The notes below the pieces were generated by a model. The model did not search any database and was not told where the DNA came from. It saw nothing but the letters and a program-made list of their open reading frames with translations. Source: Nostoc sp. MS1 (lineage in GTDB: Bacteria > Cyanobacteriota > Cyanobacteriia > Cyanobacteriales > Nostocaceae). From it: a DNA stretch of 64,000 nt. Numbering within the stretch: position 1 is the first letter of the stretch; each line of letters starts with the position of its first letter. Shown here piece after piece: positions 16,678-24,060 of the stretch. Position numbers and translations under genes: made by a program. The stretch is taken from assembly GCF_019976755.1 (NCBI RefSeq), contig NZ_AP023441.1, positions 4,275,501-4,339,500 of the forward strand. Reading direction: 5' to 3'.

Positions 16678-17697
16678 ATGTTTGGTCTAATTGGACATTT
16701 AACAAGTTTAGAACACGCTCAAGCGGTAGCTCAAGAACTGGGATACCCCGAATACGCCGACCAAGGGCTAGATTTTTGGTGCAGCGCCCCACCGCAGATT
16801 GTTGATCACATCAAAGTTACTAGTATTACTGGAGAAGTAATTGAAGGAAAATACGTAGAATCTTGCTTTTTACCGGAAATGTTAGCAACTCGCCGGATTA
16901 AAGCCGCAACCCGTAAAGTCCTTAACGCAATGGCTCATGCACAAAAGCATGGTATTGATATTACAGCCTTGGGTGGTTTCTCCTCTATTATCTTTGAAAA
17001 CTTCAAATTGGAGCAGTTCAGCCAAGTTCGTAATATTAAGTTAGAGTTTGAACGCTTCACTACAGGTAATACTCACACAGCCTATATTATTTGTCGGCAG
17101 GTAGAACAAGCATCAAAACAACTTGGCATAGAACTTTCCCAAGCAACAGTGGCCATATGTGGTGCTACTGGTGACATTGGTAGCGCCGTCACTCGCTGGC
17201 TTGATGCTAAAACTGATGTCAAAGAACTGCTATTAATCGCCCGTAACCAAGAACGGCTGCAAGAGTTACAAGCAGAATTGGGACGTGGCAAAATCATGGC
17301 TTTGGATGAAGCACTACCCCAAGCTGATATCGTTGTTTGGGTAGCTAGTATGCCTAAAGGTGTGGAAATTGACCCCACAGTTTTAAAGCAGCCTTGTCTA
17401 TTGATTGATGGTGGGTATCCGAAAAACTTAGGTACAAAAATTCAGCATCCTGGCGTTTATGTGCTAAACGGTGGTATTGTAGAACATTCGCTGGATATTG
17501 ACTGGAAAATTATGCAAATAGTCAATATGGATGTGCCAGCACGCCAATTATTTGCTTGTTTTGCGGAATCTATGCTTCTGGAATTTGAGAAGTTGTACAC
17601 GAACTTTTCTTGGGGGCGTAATCAGATTACCGTAGACAAAATGGAGCAGATTGGTCAAGCATCAGTAAAACATGGGTTTAGACCACTGCTGGTTTAG
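16678..17697 (+). CDS. aar: Long-chain acyl-ACP reductase (aldehyde-forming)
   Basis: 339-residue enzyme that reduces fatty acyl-ACP with NADPH to the fatty aldehyde used by the upstream oxygenase. The NADPH-binding Rossmann motif is CGATGDIGSAV (161-171) and the catalytic cysteine that carries the acyl thioester is C294 in QLFACFAESML, at the same residue number as in characterised homologs. The ATG start gives the family N-terminus MFGLIGHLTSLEHA. The order ado-aar-accA is conserved in many cyanobacteria. An overlapping frame at 16500-16805 is spurious. Confidence 0.97.
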   Translation: MFGLIGHLTSLEHAQAVAQELGYPEYADQGLDFWCSAPPQIVDHIKVTSITGEVIEGKYVESCFLPEMLATRRIKAATRKVLNAMAHAQKHGIDITALGGFSSIIFENFKLEQFSQVRNIKLEFERFTTGNTHTAYIICRQVEQASKQLGIELSQATVAICGATGDIGSAVTRWLDAKTDVKELLLIARNQERLQELQAELGRGKIMALDEALPQADIVVWVASMPKGVEIDPTVLKQPCLLIDGGYPKNLGTKIQHPGVYVLNGGIVEHSLDIDWKIMQIVNMDVPARQLFACFAESMLLEFEKLYTNFSWGRNQITVDKMEQIGQASVKHGFRPLLV

Positions 17698-17699
17698 TC

Positions 17700-17760
17700 A
17701 ATAGTCCATAGTCATTGGTCATTAGTCTAGACTTGGGCTTTTGACTTTTGACTTAATAAC
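17700..17760. repeat. STRR heptamer tract between aar and accA
   Basis: Degenerate units of the type agtcatt/agtcaat/ttttgac. It forms an imperfect palindrome and covers most of the spacer; the frame extension upstream of the true accA start is translated from it. Confidence 0.6.
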
Positions 17761-17788
17761 TCAACCCTTAACCCTTATAAATTTTACG

Positions 17789-18769
17789 ATGGCTACAACT
17801 GAGCGTAAACCACTACTGTTGGATTTTGAAAAACCACTGGCAGAACTGGCAAACCGGATTGATCAAATTCGGCAATTGGCAGAGGAAAATGGTGTAGATG
17901 TGTCTGGTGAAATTCGCAAGCTAGAAACACGCGCCATGCAGCTACGGGAGGAAATTTTTAGCACTCTCTCCCCAGCCCAAAGATTACAAGTAGCCCGTCA
18001 TCCCCGTCGCCCCAGTACCCTCGACTACATCCAAGCGATTAGTGATGAATGGATGGAGTTGCATGGCGATCGCTGTGGTGGTGATGATCCAGCTTTGATC
18101 GGTGGTGTAGCGCGGTTGGCTGGTCAGCCTGTGGTTATGTTGGGTCATCAAAAAGGGCGGGACACCAAAGATAATATTGCTCGAAATTTCGGCATGGCTA
18201 CCCCAGGTGGTTATCGTAAAGCGATGCGCCTGATGGAACACGCCAATAAATTTAGAATGCCAATCTTAACATTCATCGATACTCCAGGCGCATTACCTAC
18301 AGTAATAGCAGAACGCCAAGGCGCTGGGGAAGCGATCGCCTATAATCTACGGGAAATGTTCTCTTTAGATGTGCCAATTATCTGTACCGTCATTGGTGAA
18401 GGCGGTTCTGGTGGTGCTTTAGGTATTGGTGTAGGCGATCGCTTATTGATGTTTGAACACGCCGTTTACACTGTAGCTACCCCCGAAGCCTGCGCCGCCA
18501 TTTTGTGGAAAGATGCCAGCAAAGCGCCCCAAGCAGCCGTTGCCCTCAAAATCGTTTCCCACGATCTGAAAAACTTAGGCATCATTGACCAAATCTTACC
18601 TGAACCCATCGGTGGCGCGCATTCCGAGCCTTTAACAGCCGCTACAACCCTCAAGCAAGCCCTTTTAGACAACCTAGAAGAACTCAACCGTTTAACCTCT
18701 CAAGAACGCCGCCAACTACGTTACGATAAGTTCCGCAAAATAGGCGTGTTCGCAGAAGTTAATCATTAA
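17789..18769 (+). CDS. accA: Acetyl-CoA carboxylase carboxyltransferase subunit alpha
   Basis: 326 residues from ATG 17789; an in-frame start at 17741 would add 16 residues read from repeat sequence and is rejected. AccA with AccD forms the carboxyltransferase that moves CO2 from biotin-AccB to acetyl-CoA, giving malonyl-CoA for fatty acid synthesis. Diagnostic stretches: LDFEKPLAELANRIDQI, RPSTLDYIQAISDEWMELHGDR, GGVARLAGQPVVMLGHQKGRDT, FIDTPGALP and the glycine-rich GEGGSGGALGIGVGDR near the active site. In cyanobacteria the four acc genes are usually unlinked, as here; the neighbours use fatty acyl-ACP. Confidence 0.96.
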   Translation: MATTERKPLLLDFEKPLAELANRIDQIRQLAEENGVDVSGEIRKLETRAMQLREEIFSTLSPAQRLQVARHPRRPSTLDYIQAISDEWMELHGDRCGGDDPALIGGVARLAGQPVVMLGHQKGRDTKDNIARNFGMATPGGYRKAMRLMEHANKFRMPILTFIDTPGALPTVIAERQGAGEAIAYNLREMFSLDVPIICTVIGEGGSGGALGIGVGDRLLMFEHAVYTVATPEACAAILWKDASKAPQAAVALKIVSHDLKNLGIIDQILPEPIGGAHSEPLTAATTLKQALLDNLEELNRLTSQERRQLRYDKFRKIGVFAEVNH

Positions 18770-18909
18770 TGAGTGCTGAGTGCTGTTAGCGGAAGCGGCG
18801 CGTTTAGCGCGTGCTGAGAAATTCTTAATTTTGAATTTTGAATTTTGAATTGATTTGCCTCCCGTCAACAACCCTAAGTAAGAGAATCTTTTCTTAATAA
18901 CGCCCTCAA

Positions 18910-18940
18910 TTGATTTATTCCCCAAAAGCAGTGTTATAAT
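18910..18940 (+). promoter_or_regulatory. Candidate sigma70-type promoter TTGATT-N19-TATAAT
   Basis: A perfect TATAAT (18935-18940) lies 19 bases after TTGATT (18910-18915). Transcription would begin near 18947, at the base of the first hairpin. Spacing is slightly long, so the -35 is tentative. Confidence 0.45.
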
Positions 18941-18941
18941 T

Positions 18942-19083
18942 ACCTGTGGCTACTTAAAGATTTTTAACAATCTTCTCAGCCACAGGTATTTATATCTCAA
19001 AAAAGCCACCAAATGTAAATGTGTGGCTGTACCAAAGTATTTGCTAGTTAATTTCTATGACCTAGCTAGTTTTTGAACTAGCT
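18942..19083 (+). ncRNA. Structured leader or small RNA candidate
   Basis: Three hairpins in a row: A pairs ACCTGTGGCT (18942-18951) with AGCCACAGGT (18978-18987), extended by an inner AAGATT/AATCTT stem; B pairs AGCCAC (19004-19009) with GTGGCT (19023-19028); C pairs AGCTAGTT with AACTAGCT around a 4-base loop (19064-19083). Arms of A and B carry the same GTGGCT/AGCCAC words, so alternative pairing is possible, as in an attenuator. No known RNA family recognised; it could be the 5' leader of the SDR gene or an independent RNA. Confidence 0.35.
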
Positions 19084-19258
19084 GGCGTTATGTCTGTATG
19101 AAAAACAGTTGAAGAGAAAACTAATAATAACAATAAATCGTAGCATTTGTCAGAGAATATCATCGAAATTTAAGCTTAATTTAATCTTTTTAAGTCAAAA
19201 AATTTCGATAATTAGGTGGCAAGGGCTTGCAAAAACTGCCTAAAGACTGGGAGAAAGC

Positions 19259-19984
19259 ATGAGTTGGGAGCAGAAACGACGCGCTCTAATTACAGGGGCA
19301 AGTAGTGGAATTGGTAAAGCAACAGCGTTAGCTTTTGCGAAAGCCGGAATAGATGTAGCTTTGGTGAGCCGTTCCCAGGAGAAATTAGCATCTGTAGTAG
19401 AAGCAACAAAACACACAGGAGTTGTAGCCAAAGCCTATAATGTAGACTTAGCCGATGTATCGCAAGTAGAGACTAAAATACAAGCGATCGCCACCGATTT
19501 TGGAGACATAGATATTCTCGTAAATAATGCAGGCATAGGGTATACAGGTACTTTAAGCGAAACTCCTTTAACAGACTGGCAGCAAGTAATTAACTTGAAC
19601 TTGACCAGTGTTTTTGAGTGTATTAAAGGGATACTGCCCAGAATGCGTGATCGCCATACAGGCACAATTATTAATGTGTCTTCGATTGCCGCAAAACAAG
19701 CTTTTCCTGGCTGGGGAGCCTATAGCGTCAGCAAAGCCGGATTAATGGCACTTTCTCAAACCTTGGCACAAGAGGAACGTGTTAACGGCATTCGTGTGAC
19801 CGCTATTTGTCCTGGTGCTGTTAATACTGAAATTTGGGATACAGAAACCGTAAAGGCTGACTTTGACCGCTCTAAAATGCTGACCCCAGAAATTGTCGCG
19901 CAATCAATTCTCCACGTTGCCTTGTTACCACCACAAGCTGTAATTGATGAATTGACACTTATGCCCAGTGCCGGCGCACTTTAA
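19259..19984 (+). CDS. Short-chain dehydrogenase/reductase (FabG-like)
   Basis: 241-residue classical SDR. NAD(P) site GASSGIGKA (residues 14-22), NNAG motif (LVNNAGIGYTG), catalytic serine in NVSSIAA, and the YxxxK pair in AYSVSKAGLMAL; the PG motif follows (AICPGAVNTE). Arg/Ser after the second strand (VSRSQEK) favours NADP. Similar genes near accA and alkane genes suggest reduction of a lipid or carbonyl intermediate, but the substrate cannot be read from the sequence. ATG 19259 follows a GGGAGAAAG ribosome binding site. Preceded by a long structured leader region. Confidence 0.9.
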   Translation: MSWEQKRRALITGASSGIGKATALAFAKAGIDVALVSRSQEKLASVVEATKHTGVVAKAYNVDLADVSQVETKIQAIATDFGDIDILVNNAGIGYTGTLSETPLTDWQQVINLNLTSVFECIKGILPRMRDRHTGTIINVSSIAAKQAFPGWGAYSVSKAGLMALSQTLAQEERVNGIRVTAICPGAVNTEIWDTETVKADFDRSKMLTPEIVAQSILHVALLPPQAVIDELTLMPSAGAL

Positions 19985-20050
19985 TTAGTCCTTGTTGTCT
20001 ATCCATAGTCATTTATTGTTAAGCTGTTGTACATTTAACTTGCATAACAT

Positions 20051-20078
20051 GGGCGGGCAAGATGCCCACCCTACAAGA
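20051..20078. repeat. Dispersed hairpin repeat (gggcgggcaagatgccc family), copy 1
   Basis: GGGCGGGCA-aga-TGCCCACCC hairpin followed by ctacaaga. A nearly identical copy is at 60671-60698. Both lie just after or upstream of genes without a T-run, so they are repeats rather than plain terminators. Confidence 0.65.
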
Positions 20079-20129
20079 CTTTGATTTAATTTCAAGGTGC
20101 AAAATAAATGTCTTCTACTTTACCCATAA

Positions 20130-20178
20130 CAAATGACTAATGACCAATGACCAATGACCAACGATCAACGATCAATCC
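20130..20178. repeat. STRR tract before folE
   Basis: Tandem degenerate heptamers: aatgact, aatgacc (three times), aacgatc (twice). It ends 18 bp before the folE start codon, so it lies in the leader. Confidence 0.7.
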
Positions 20179-20195
20179 ATAACCAAGACTGAATC

Positions 20196-20912
20196 ATGAC
20201 TATTGCTAGTTCCAACGGCTCCAACGCTTCCAACCGCTCTCAATCACCTTTAATTACCGACTTGACAGAAGCCATCAATCCCAGACCCGACCGCAACACC
20301 CACGATGGAAGGGAACCCGATTTGCATCCGCCTTCAGAAGAACACATGGAGCAAATGATGAATGCTGTCAGGGACATATTAGTGGGTGTTGGCGAAGACC
20401 CAGAAAGAGAAGGTCTATTGAAGACACCAAAGCGGGTCGCAGAAGCAATGCGGTTTTTGACTAGCGGCTATAACCAATCTTTAGAAGAATTACTCAACGG
20501 TGCTGTCTTTGATGAAGGCCATAACGAGATGGTACTAGTTCGGGATATCAACTTCTTTAGCTTGTGCGAACACCACATGTTACCCTTCATGGGTAGAGCG
20601 CACGTTGCTTATATCCCCAACCAAAAAGTAGTAGGACTAAGTAAATTAGCCCGTATTGTGGAGATGTATTCTCGCCGCTTGCAAGTCCAAGAAAGGCTAA
20701 CCCGCCAAATTGCCGAAGCAGTACAAACAATTTTGGAACCGCAAGGTGTAGCTGTTGTCATGGAAGCCAGTCATATGTGCATGGTAATGCGCGGTGTACA
20801 GAAACCAGGTTCTTGGACTGTAACCAGTGCAATGTTAGGTGTCTTCCAAGAAGAACACAAAACTAGAGAAGAGTTCTTTAACTTGATTCGTCATCAAGCA
20901 GCATTCTTCTAG
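20196..20912 (+). CDS. folE: GTP cyclohydrolase I
   Basis: 238-residue enzyme catalysing GTP to 7,8-dihydroneopterin triphosphate, the first step of tetrahydrofolate (and pterin) synthesis. The zinc ligands are in SLCEHHMLPF and SHMCMVMRG; the catalytic core runs from about residue 50 (MMNAVRDILVGVGEDPEREGLLKTP) to the C-terminus EFFNLIRHQ. The N-terminal 45 residues are Ser/Asn-rich and probably flexible; this extension is common in cyanobacterial FolE. Homodecamer in characterised species. Monocistronic; an insertion sequence begins 66 bp downstream. Confidence 0.96.
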   Translation: MTIASSNGSNASNRSQSPLITDLTEAINPRPDRNTHDGREPDLHPPSEEHMEQMMNAVRDILVGVGEDPEREGLLKTPKRVAEAMRFLTSGYNQSLEELLNGAVFDEGHNEMVLVRDINFFSLCEHHMLPFMGRAHVAYIPNQKVVGLSKLARIVEMYSRRLQVQERLTRQIAEAVQTILEPQGVAVVMEASHMCMVMRGVQKPGSWTVTSAMLGVFQEEHKTREEFFNLIRHQAAFF

Positions 20913-20967
20913 GGAGTAGGGAGTGGGGAGTGATGAGCGCTGAGTAATTTTCTACACATCTCCCCCC

Positions 20968-20978
20968 ACTCCCCCTAC
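20968..20978. repeat. 11-bp target-site direct repeat, left copy
   Basis: ACTCCCCCTAC immediately left of the IS end. Identical copies flank the right end (22286-22296) and the outer end of the small element (22462-22472). The length fits target duplications made by IS4-family transposases. Confidence 0.8.
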
Positions 20979-22285
20979 CTGACAGGTGTAGGTTTTTTAC
21001 AATTAGGAGGAATTGAAGCAAAAGAAATCGTCAACAGGAGTATGAGGAAAAGCACTCCAACTGGGAAGATGAATAGGAAGATGGTTGAGTAAATCAGCAA
21101 TCAGGGTCAACAGGCCTAACAAAAAACAAGAAATCTGACGCTGAGGATGAAGGTGGAAAGGCTGAGAAAAGACAACATGTCGAGGTGGAAGTTGTTCGAG
21201 AGTTGGGGGAGAAGATTGATTTTCCGCTTCGCCCCCCAGCATCACCATCCAAAGAGTGGCAACAGCGATGGCTAACCACAAACGTTCAGCACGTTGTGGT
21301 GAGAGCAAACGAGTATGATGCCAATCCCAACCATCTCCTTTGACATCCCGATAAACACATTCTGTAGAAGGACGTAAACCGTACCAGAGTGCAGAGGCGC
21401 TCATGGGTTCAAGGTCAGTCAAAATCAACCAAGGGTCTTTGTAACCAAGATCCCAACGGGCAAGCAATGTACATTCAACGGGATTGGTGACAAAGCAAAT
21501 AATTCGACCTGACCAAGATGTTCCAGGGGTACAAACCACATCTTTTAGTGGATGCCATGTATTCCCAGATGGCAGGCGATAAGTTCCTTGATGGTTAATA
21601 CGTAAAAACGGATGCCAGCCAGCAGCCACAATCAATTCATACAACCAACAAGCATACAGTCCTCTGTCAGCAGTGACTATGACATCAAACTCAGTTGGGA
21701 TGGCATCTTTGATTGCTGTGAGCAGATTGTGCCAATGCCCTTTCCAACTTCCTGGCTCATGTGCTTTGACCACACACCATGCTATCGGGATTCCACAACC
21801 CGCCAAGAGTATGTTTACTGATAAGACTACAAACTTATTGCCGATACTGGTTGCGTCTAGTGCTAGCGCAATACGCTTGATATTGGTAGGTAGCAAACTG
21901 ATCACCCATAACAGCAATGGCGCAAAACAACTACTTACATCTAGAGTCCGACGATGAAGCCCTTTTTTGGCAGAGGCTTCCTCATACCATTCTTTTAATC
22001 TTTGACGTACTGTATTTGCCTTTTCTGAGTTGACTTGAGCTATGAATTTTGACACTTTGCTCAAGCTACTTGATCTTGTCATCACTATGCCAAAACTCCA
22101 TGTTGCCAGCCCTACCACTTGTGGTAACGTCAGATGTGGCATTTTCTGTGACACTATATTTGTCCATTGTTTGAGGTACTCATTTTTCAGCATTTGAGCC
22201 TCTGTTTCACTTTGTCAGTCTGCTTTTATTTTCTGTCAAGCGTGAATGAATGCTCACACTCTTGTAAAAAACCTACACCTGTCAG
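20979..22285 (-). mobile_element. IS4-family insertion sequence, 1,307 bp, apparently intact
   Basis: Perfect 22-bp terminal inverted repeats: left end 20979-21000 (CTGACAGGTGTAGG...) and right end 22264-22285 (...CCTACACCTGTCAG). One transposase gene fills the element. Both ends are flanked by the 11-bp direct repeat ACTCCCCCTAC. Perfect ends, an uninterrupted gene and perfect target repeats suggest a recent insertion. The target lies in a pyrimidine-rich heptamer repeat tract between folE and trpF. Confidence 0.92.
21003..22193 (-). CDS. IS4-family DDE transposase
   Basis: 396-residue transposase that cuts and joins the ends of the surrounding element. The catalytic triad can be assigned: D113 (LALDATSIG), D176 (VTADRGLY) and E278. 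E278 sits in the IS4 signature Y-x2-R-x3-E-x6-K, here Y271, R274, E278, K285. The gene starts 70 bp inside the right end and stops 3 bp inside the left inverted repeat. There is no frameshift or premature stop, so the enzyme is probably active. Confidence 0.93.
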   Translation of the reverse strand: MLKNEYLKQWTNIVSQKMPHLTLPQVVGLATWSFGIVMTRSSSLSKVSKFIAQVNSEKANTVRQRLKEWYEEASAKKGLHRRTLDVSSCFAPLLLWVISLLPTNIKRIALALDATSIGNKFVVLSVNILLAGCGIPIAWCVVKAHEPGSWKGHWHNLLTAIKDAIPTEFDVIVTADRGLYACWLYELIVAAGWHPFLRINHQGTYRLPSGNTWHPLKDVVCTPGTSWSGRIICFVTNPVECTLLARWDLGYKDPWLILTDLEPMSASALWYGLRPSTECVYRDVKGDGWDWHHTRLLSPQRAERLWLAIAVATLWMVMLGGEAENQSSPPTLEQLPPRHVVFSQPFHLHPQRQISCFLLGLLTLIADLLNHLPIHLPSWSAFPHTPVDDFFCFNSS

Positions 22286-22296
22286 ACTCCCCCTAC
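22286..22296. repeat. 11-bp target-site direct repeat, shared middle copy
   Basis: ACTCCCCCTAC located between the right end of the IS and the left end of the MITE-like element. It serves as target duplication for both. Confidence 0.8.
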
Positions 22297-22461
22297 CTGA
22301 CAGGTGTAGGTTTTTTACTTTGTATTCCAAAAACGTTGGTTTTAGGGTGTAGGGGTGTAGGGGTGTAGGGGTATAAGGGTGTAAGATTTGATGAAACAAT
22401 AATTTTCTCCTTAGTTTTAGAGTCCGTACTCACTGCTTAGTTAAAAACCTACACTTGTGAG
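22297..22461. mobile_element. 165-bp MITE-like non-autonomous relative of the IS4 element
   Basis: The left 22 bp (22297-22318) are identical to the left end of the adjacent IS. The right 22 bp (22440-22461) match the IS right end at 19 of 22 positions. No coding capacity; the interior holds tandem gggtgtag units (about 22343-22382) and AT-rich sequence. It is flanked by the same ACTCCCCCTAC repeat on both sides (22286 and 22462). Diverged ends on one side suggest it is older than the IS. Confidence 0.82.
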
Positions 22462-22472
22462 ACTCCCCCTAC
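22462..22472. repeat. 11-bp target-site direct repeat, right copy
   Basis: Third copy of ACTCCCCCTAC, outside the right end of the MITE-like element and 5 bp from the trpF stop codon. Confidence 0.8.
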
Positions 22473-22476
22473 TCCT

Positions 22477-23103
22477 TCATCTCCCCAGCCTCTCAAATAA
22501 CAACGCCACCTTATCCAAGTCCTTATCCCCTGGTTTAAGTTCAACACCACTAGATAAATCAATGCCATCAGGGTTAAGTTGACTTAAAGCTTCTAATACA
22601 TTTTCTGGTGTGAGTCCTCCAGCTAATAACCAAGGGCAACTGGGACGAAATTGTTGTAACATCTGCCAATCTAAAGTTTGGCCAGTACCGCCCAATTGTT
22701 GGGGATGATAGGCATCAAGTAATAAAGTATCTATATATTGGGTGTAAATAACTGCTTGTTCTAGATGCTCCAGATTACGTACTCTCAAAGCTTTGAGGAT
22801 TTCAACTTCAGGTAGAGATTCACGCAACTGTTCACAAAATTCTGGGGTTTCGTCACCATGTAACTGCACACCAGTTAACCCAGAATCATGTACTGTTTGA
22901 CTTATTTGGGCAACACTACTATTGGCAAAAACGCCGATTGTATCAATATCTTCTGGCAAGGGTGTCACAGCTGCCCGAATTTGTGTAGACGTGACGTAAC
23001 GAGGAGAGGAGGGTACACAGATAAATCCTAGCGCTGTTGCACCCAAGGAAGCGATCGCTACTGACTGTTGTGGTTGAGTAATGCCGCAAATTTTCACACG
23101 CAT
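22477..23103 (-). CDS. trpF: Phosphoribosylanthranilate isomerase
   Basis: 208 residues from ATG 23103, chosen because a GGAA lies 6 bases upstream; an ATG at 23109 would add two residues but has the GGAA downstream of it. TrpF catalyses the Amadori rearrangement of N-(5-phosphoribosyl)anthranilate in tryptophan synthesis. The TIM-barrel family motifs are present: MRVKICGITQ with the catalytic cysteine, LGFICVPSSPRYV, VGVFAN-like IGVFANSS, GVQLHGDE, and PWLLAGGLTPENV with the phosphate-binding GIDLSSGVE. The IS/MITE pair is inserted just beyond its stop codon and leaves it intact. Confidence 0.95.
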   Translation of the reverse strand: MRVKICGITQPQQSVAIASLGATALGFICVPSSPRYVTSTQIRAAVTPLPEDIDTIGVFANSSVAQISQTVHDSGLTGVQLHGDETPEFCEQLRESLPEVEILKALRVRNLEHLEQAVIYTQYIDTLLLDAYHPQQLGGTGQTLDWQMLQQFRPSCPWLLAGGLTPENVLEALSQLNPDGIDLSSGVELKPGDKDLDKVALLFERLGR

Positions 23104-23150
23104 AAGCATTTCCGATATTGGGAAGTAAAAATGAATTTGCTAGATGAAGT

Positions 23151-23177
23151 TTGTTGTGTCCTAACTAACTCTATAAT
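23151..23177 (+). promoter_or_regulatory. Candidate promoter of the first psaK
   Basis: TATAAT at 23172-23177 with TTGTTG at 23151-23156 (15-bp spacer, short). It is 48 bp before the start codon. The -10 is a perfect match; the -35 is tentative. Confidence 0.4.
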
Positions 23178-23225
23178 TTTCTAGGTCTAGATTAACTTTG
23201 TCTTATATATTTAGGAGACAAGAAC

Positions 23226-23483
23226 TTGATTACATCAGCTTTATTAGCAGCAGCTTCTGCAACCGTACCTACAACACCCCAATGGTCGCCTACCGTAGCA
23301 ATTATTATCAGTGCTAGCAGTGTGGTGGCTCTTTTATTCGCTCTGAGAATTGAAAAGCCTCAAGTCGGCCCTAAATTCCCTGGACTACCTATAAGCATTC
23401 CTACCTTTATCGGTGCAATGGCTTTCGGTCATCTTCTTGGTGTTGGTATTGTCTTGGGATTGACTAATATTGGTCGTCTGTAA
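23226..23483 (+). CDS. psaK: Photosystem I subunit PsaK, copy 1
   Basis: 85-residue thylakoid protein at the edge of photosystem I, where it binds chlorophyll and helps couple antennae. The start is a TTG at 23226, supported by AGGAGA 7 bases upstream (23213-23218) and by the absence of an in-frame ATG. Two transmembrane helices (about 24-42 and 60-80) flank a short loop with GPKFPGLP; the second helix carries the family pattern AMAFGHLLGVGIVLGL. A second psaK gene lies 227 bp downstream; the two proteins differ in sequence and N-terminus. Confidence 0.93.
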   Translation: MITSALLAAASATVPTTPQWSPTVAIIISASSVVALLFALRIEKPQVGPKFPGLPISIPTFIGAMAFGHLLGVGIVLGLTNIGRL

Positions 23484-23497
23484 AATTTGATATTGCT

Positions 23498-23519
23498 AAG
23501 ACCTAGTATTCTGGGTCTT
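23498..23519 (+). promoter_or_regulatory. Hairpin downstream of psaK copy 1
   Basis: AAGACC and GGGTCTT arms around a 9-base loop, 15 bp after the stop codon. No U-run follows, so it is more likely a transcript-stabilising or processing hairpin than a full terminator. Confidence 0.35.
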
Positions 23520-23710
23520 CTCATCTTGGTTCTTTCTCCAGCCGTGGGACTTGCGAACTTAGTGCAGTTAGCTTCTAGATCATTACCTCAACTTTAGAAG
23601 GAGATTAAAACCTTTCTTGTGAAAGAGGATTCTTCGACTTCACCAAGAGGAGTATTGATGTTGCTGCTAACTGACAGCTAAATCAATTTTTTCACGCAGG
23701 AGAAAGAACT

Positions 23711-23989
23711 ATGCTCTCATCAATCCTACTAGCGGCTCAACCCACAGTAGCTAACACAGGTACAACATGGAACTGGACTGGCACACCTATTATTATTGGT
23801 AGTTGTTTATTAATACTTTTAATCGTCGGTAGATCAATTCGCTATCCACACACCGGGCCAAAAATGCCTTTGCCTTTCCCTTCACTATTCAATAATCCCA
23901 GCGTAGGTACATTTTTGGCAGCTATGAGTTTTGGTCATATTATTGGCGTTGCTGCTGTGTTGGGATTGACTAACCGGGGTGTTATTTAA
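23711..23989 (+). CDS. psaK: Photosystem I subunit PsaK, copy 2
   Basis: 92-residue PsaK paralog with ATG start and GGAGAAAG ribosome binding site. It shares the two-helix layout and the signatures GPKMPLPFPS and AMSFGHIIGVAAVLGLTNRG with copy 1, but has a longer loop (NNPSVGTF) and a different N-terminus. In other cyanobacteria alternative PsaK proteins are used under high light or iron stress; whether this copy has such a role is inference. Separate transcription from copy 1 is plausible given the 227-bp gap. Confidence 0.92.
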   Translation: MLSSILLAAQPTVANTGTTWNWTGTPIIIGSCLLILLIVGRSIRYPHTGPKMPLPFPSLFNNPSVGTFLAAMSFGHIIGVAAVLGLTNRGVI

Positions 23990-24060
23990 GCAACTCGGAC
24001 TCAATTCTCCGCTCTACACCAGGGGCGCAATCGCATTCTATTGTATAGATTGCCACAAAT

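Larger units (their letters stand above)
18770..19258. other. Long intergenic region, accA / SDR, with repeats, promoter and hairpins
   Basis: 489 bp without a gene. 18770-18850 holds repeat material: a small gcgcg-rich palindrome (18789-18813) and tandem ttttgaa heptamers (18828-18850). A candidate promoter (18910-18940) and three stacked hairpins (18942-19083) follow, listed separately. The last 175 bp are AT-rich leader sequence before the SDR gene. Confidence 0.55.

Noticed and set aside
16500..16805. 101-residue plus-strand frame between ado and aar
   Set aside because: Starts in the repeat and overlaps the true aar start in another frame; no protein features.
20130..20178. Tandem short repeats that might look like a CRISPR array
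   Set aside because: Units are 7 bp with no unique spacers of regular length; they are STRR heptamers, as at several other loci in the window, and no cas genes are present.
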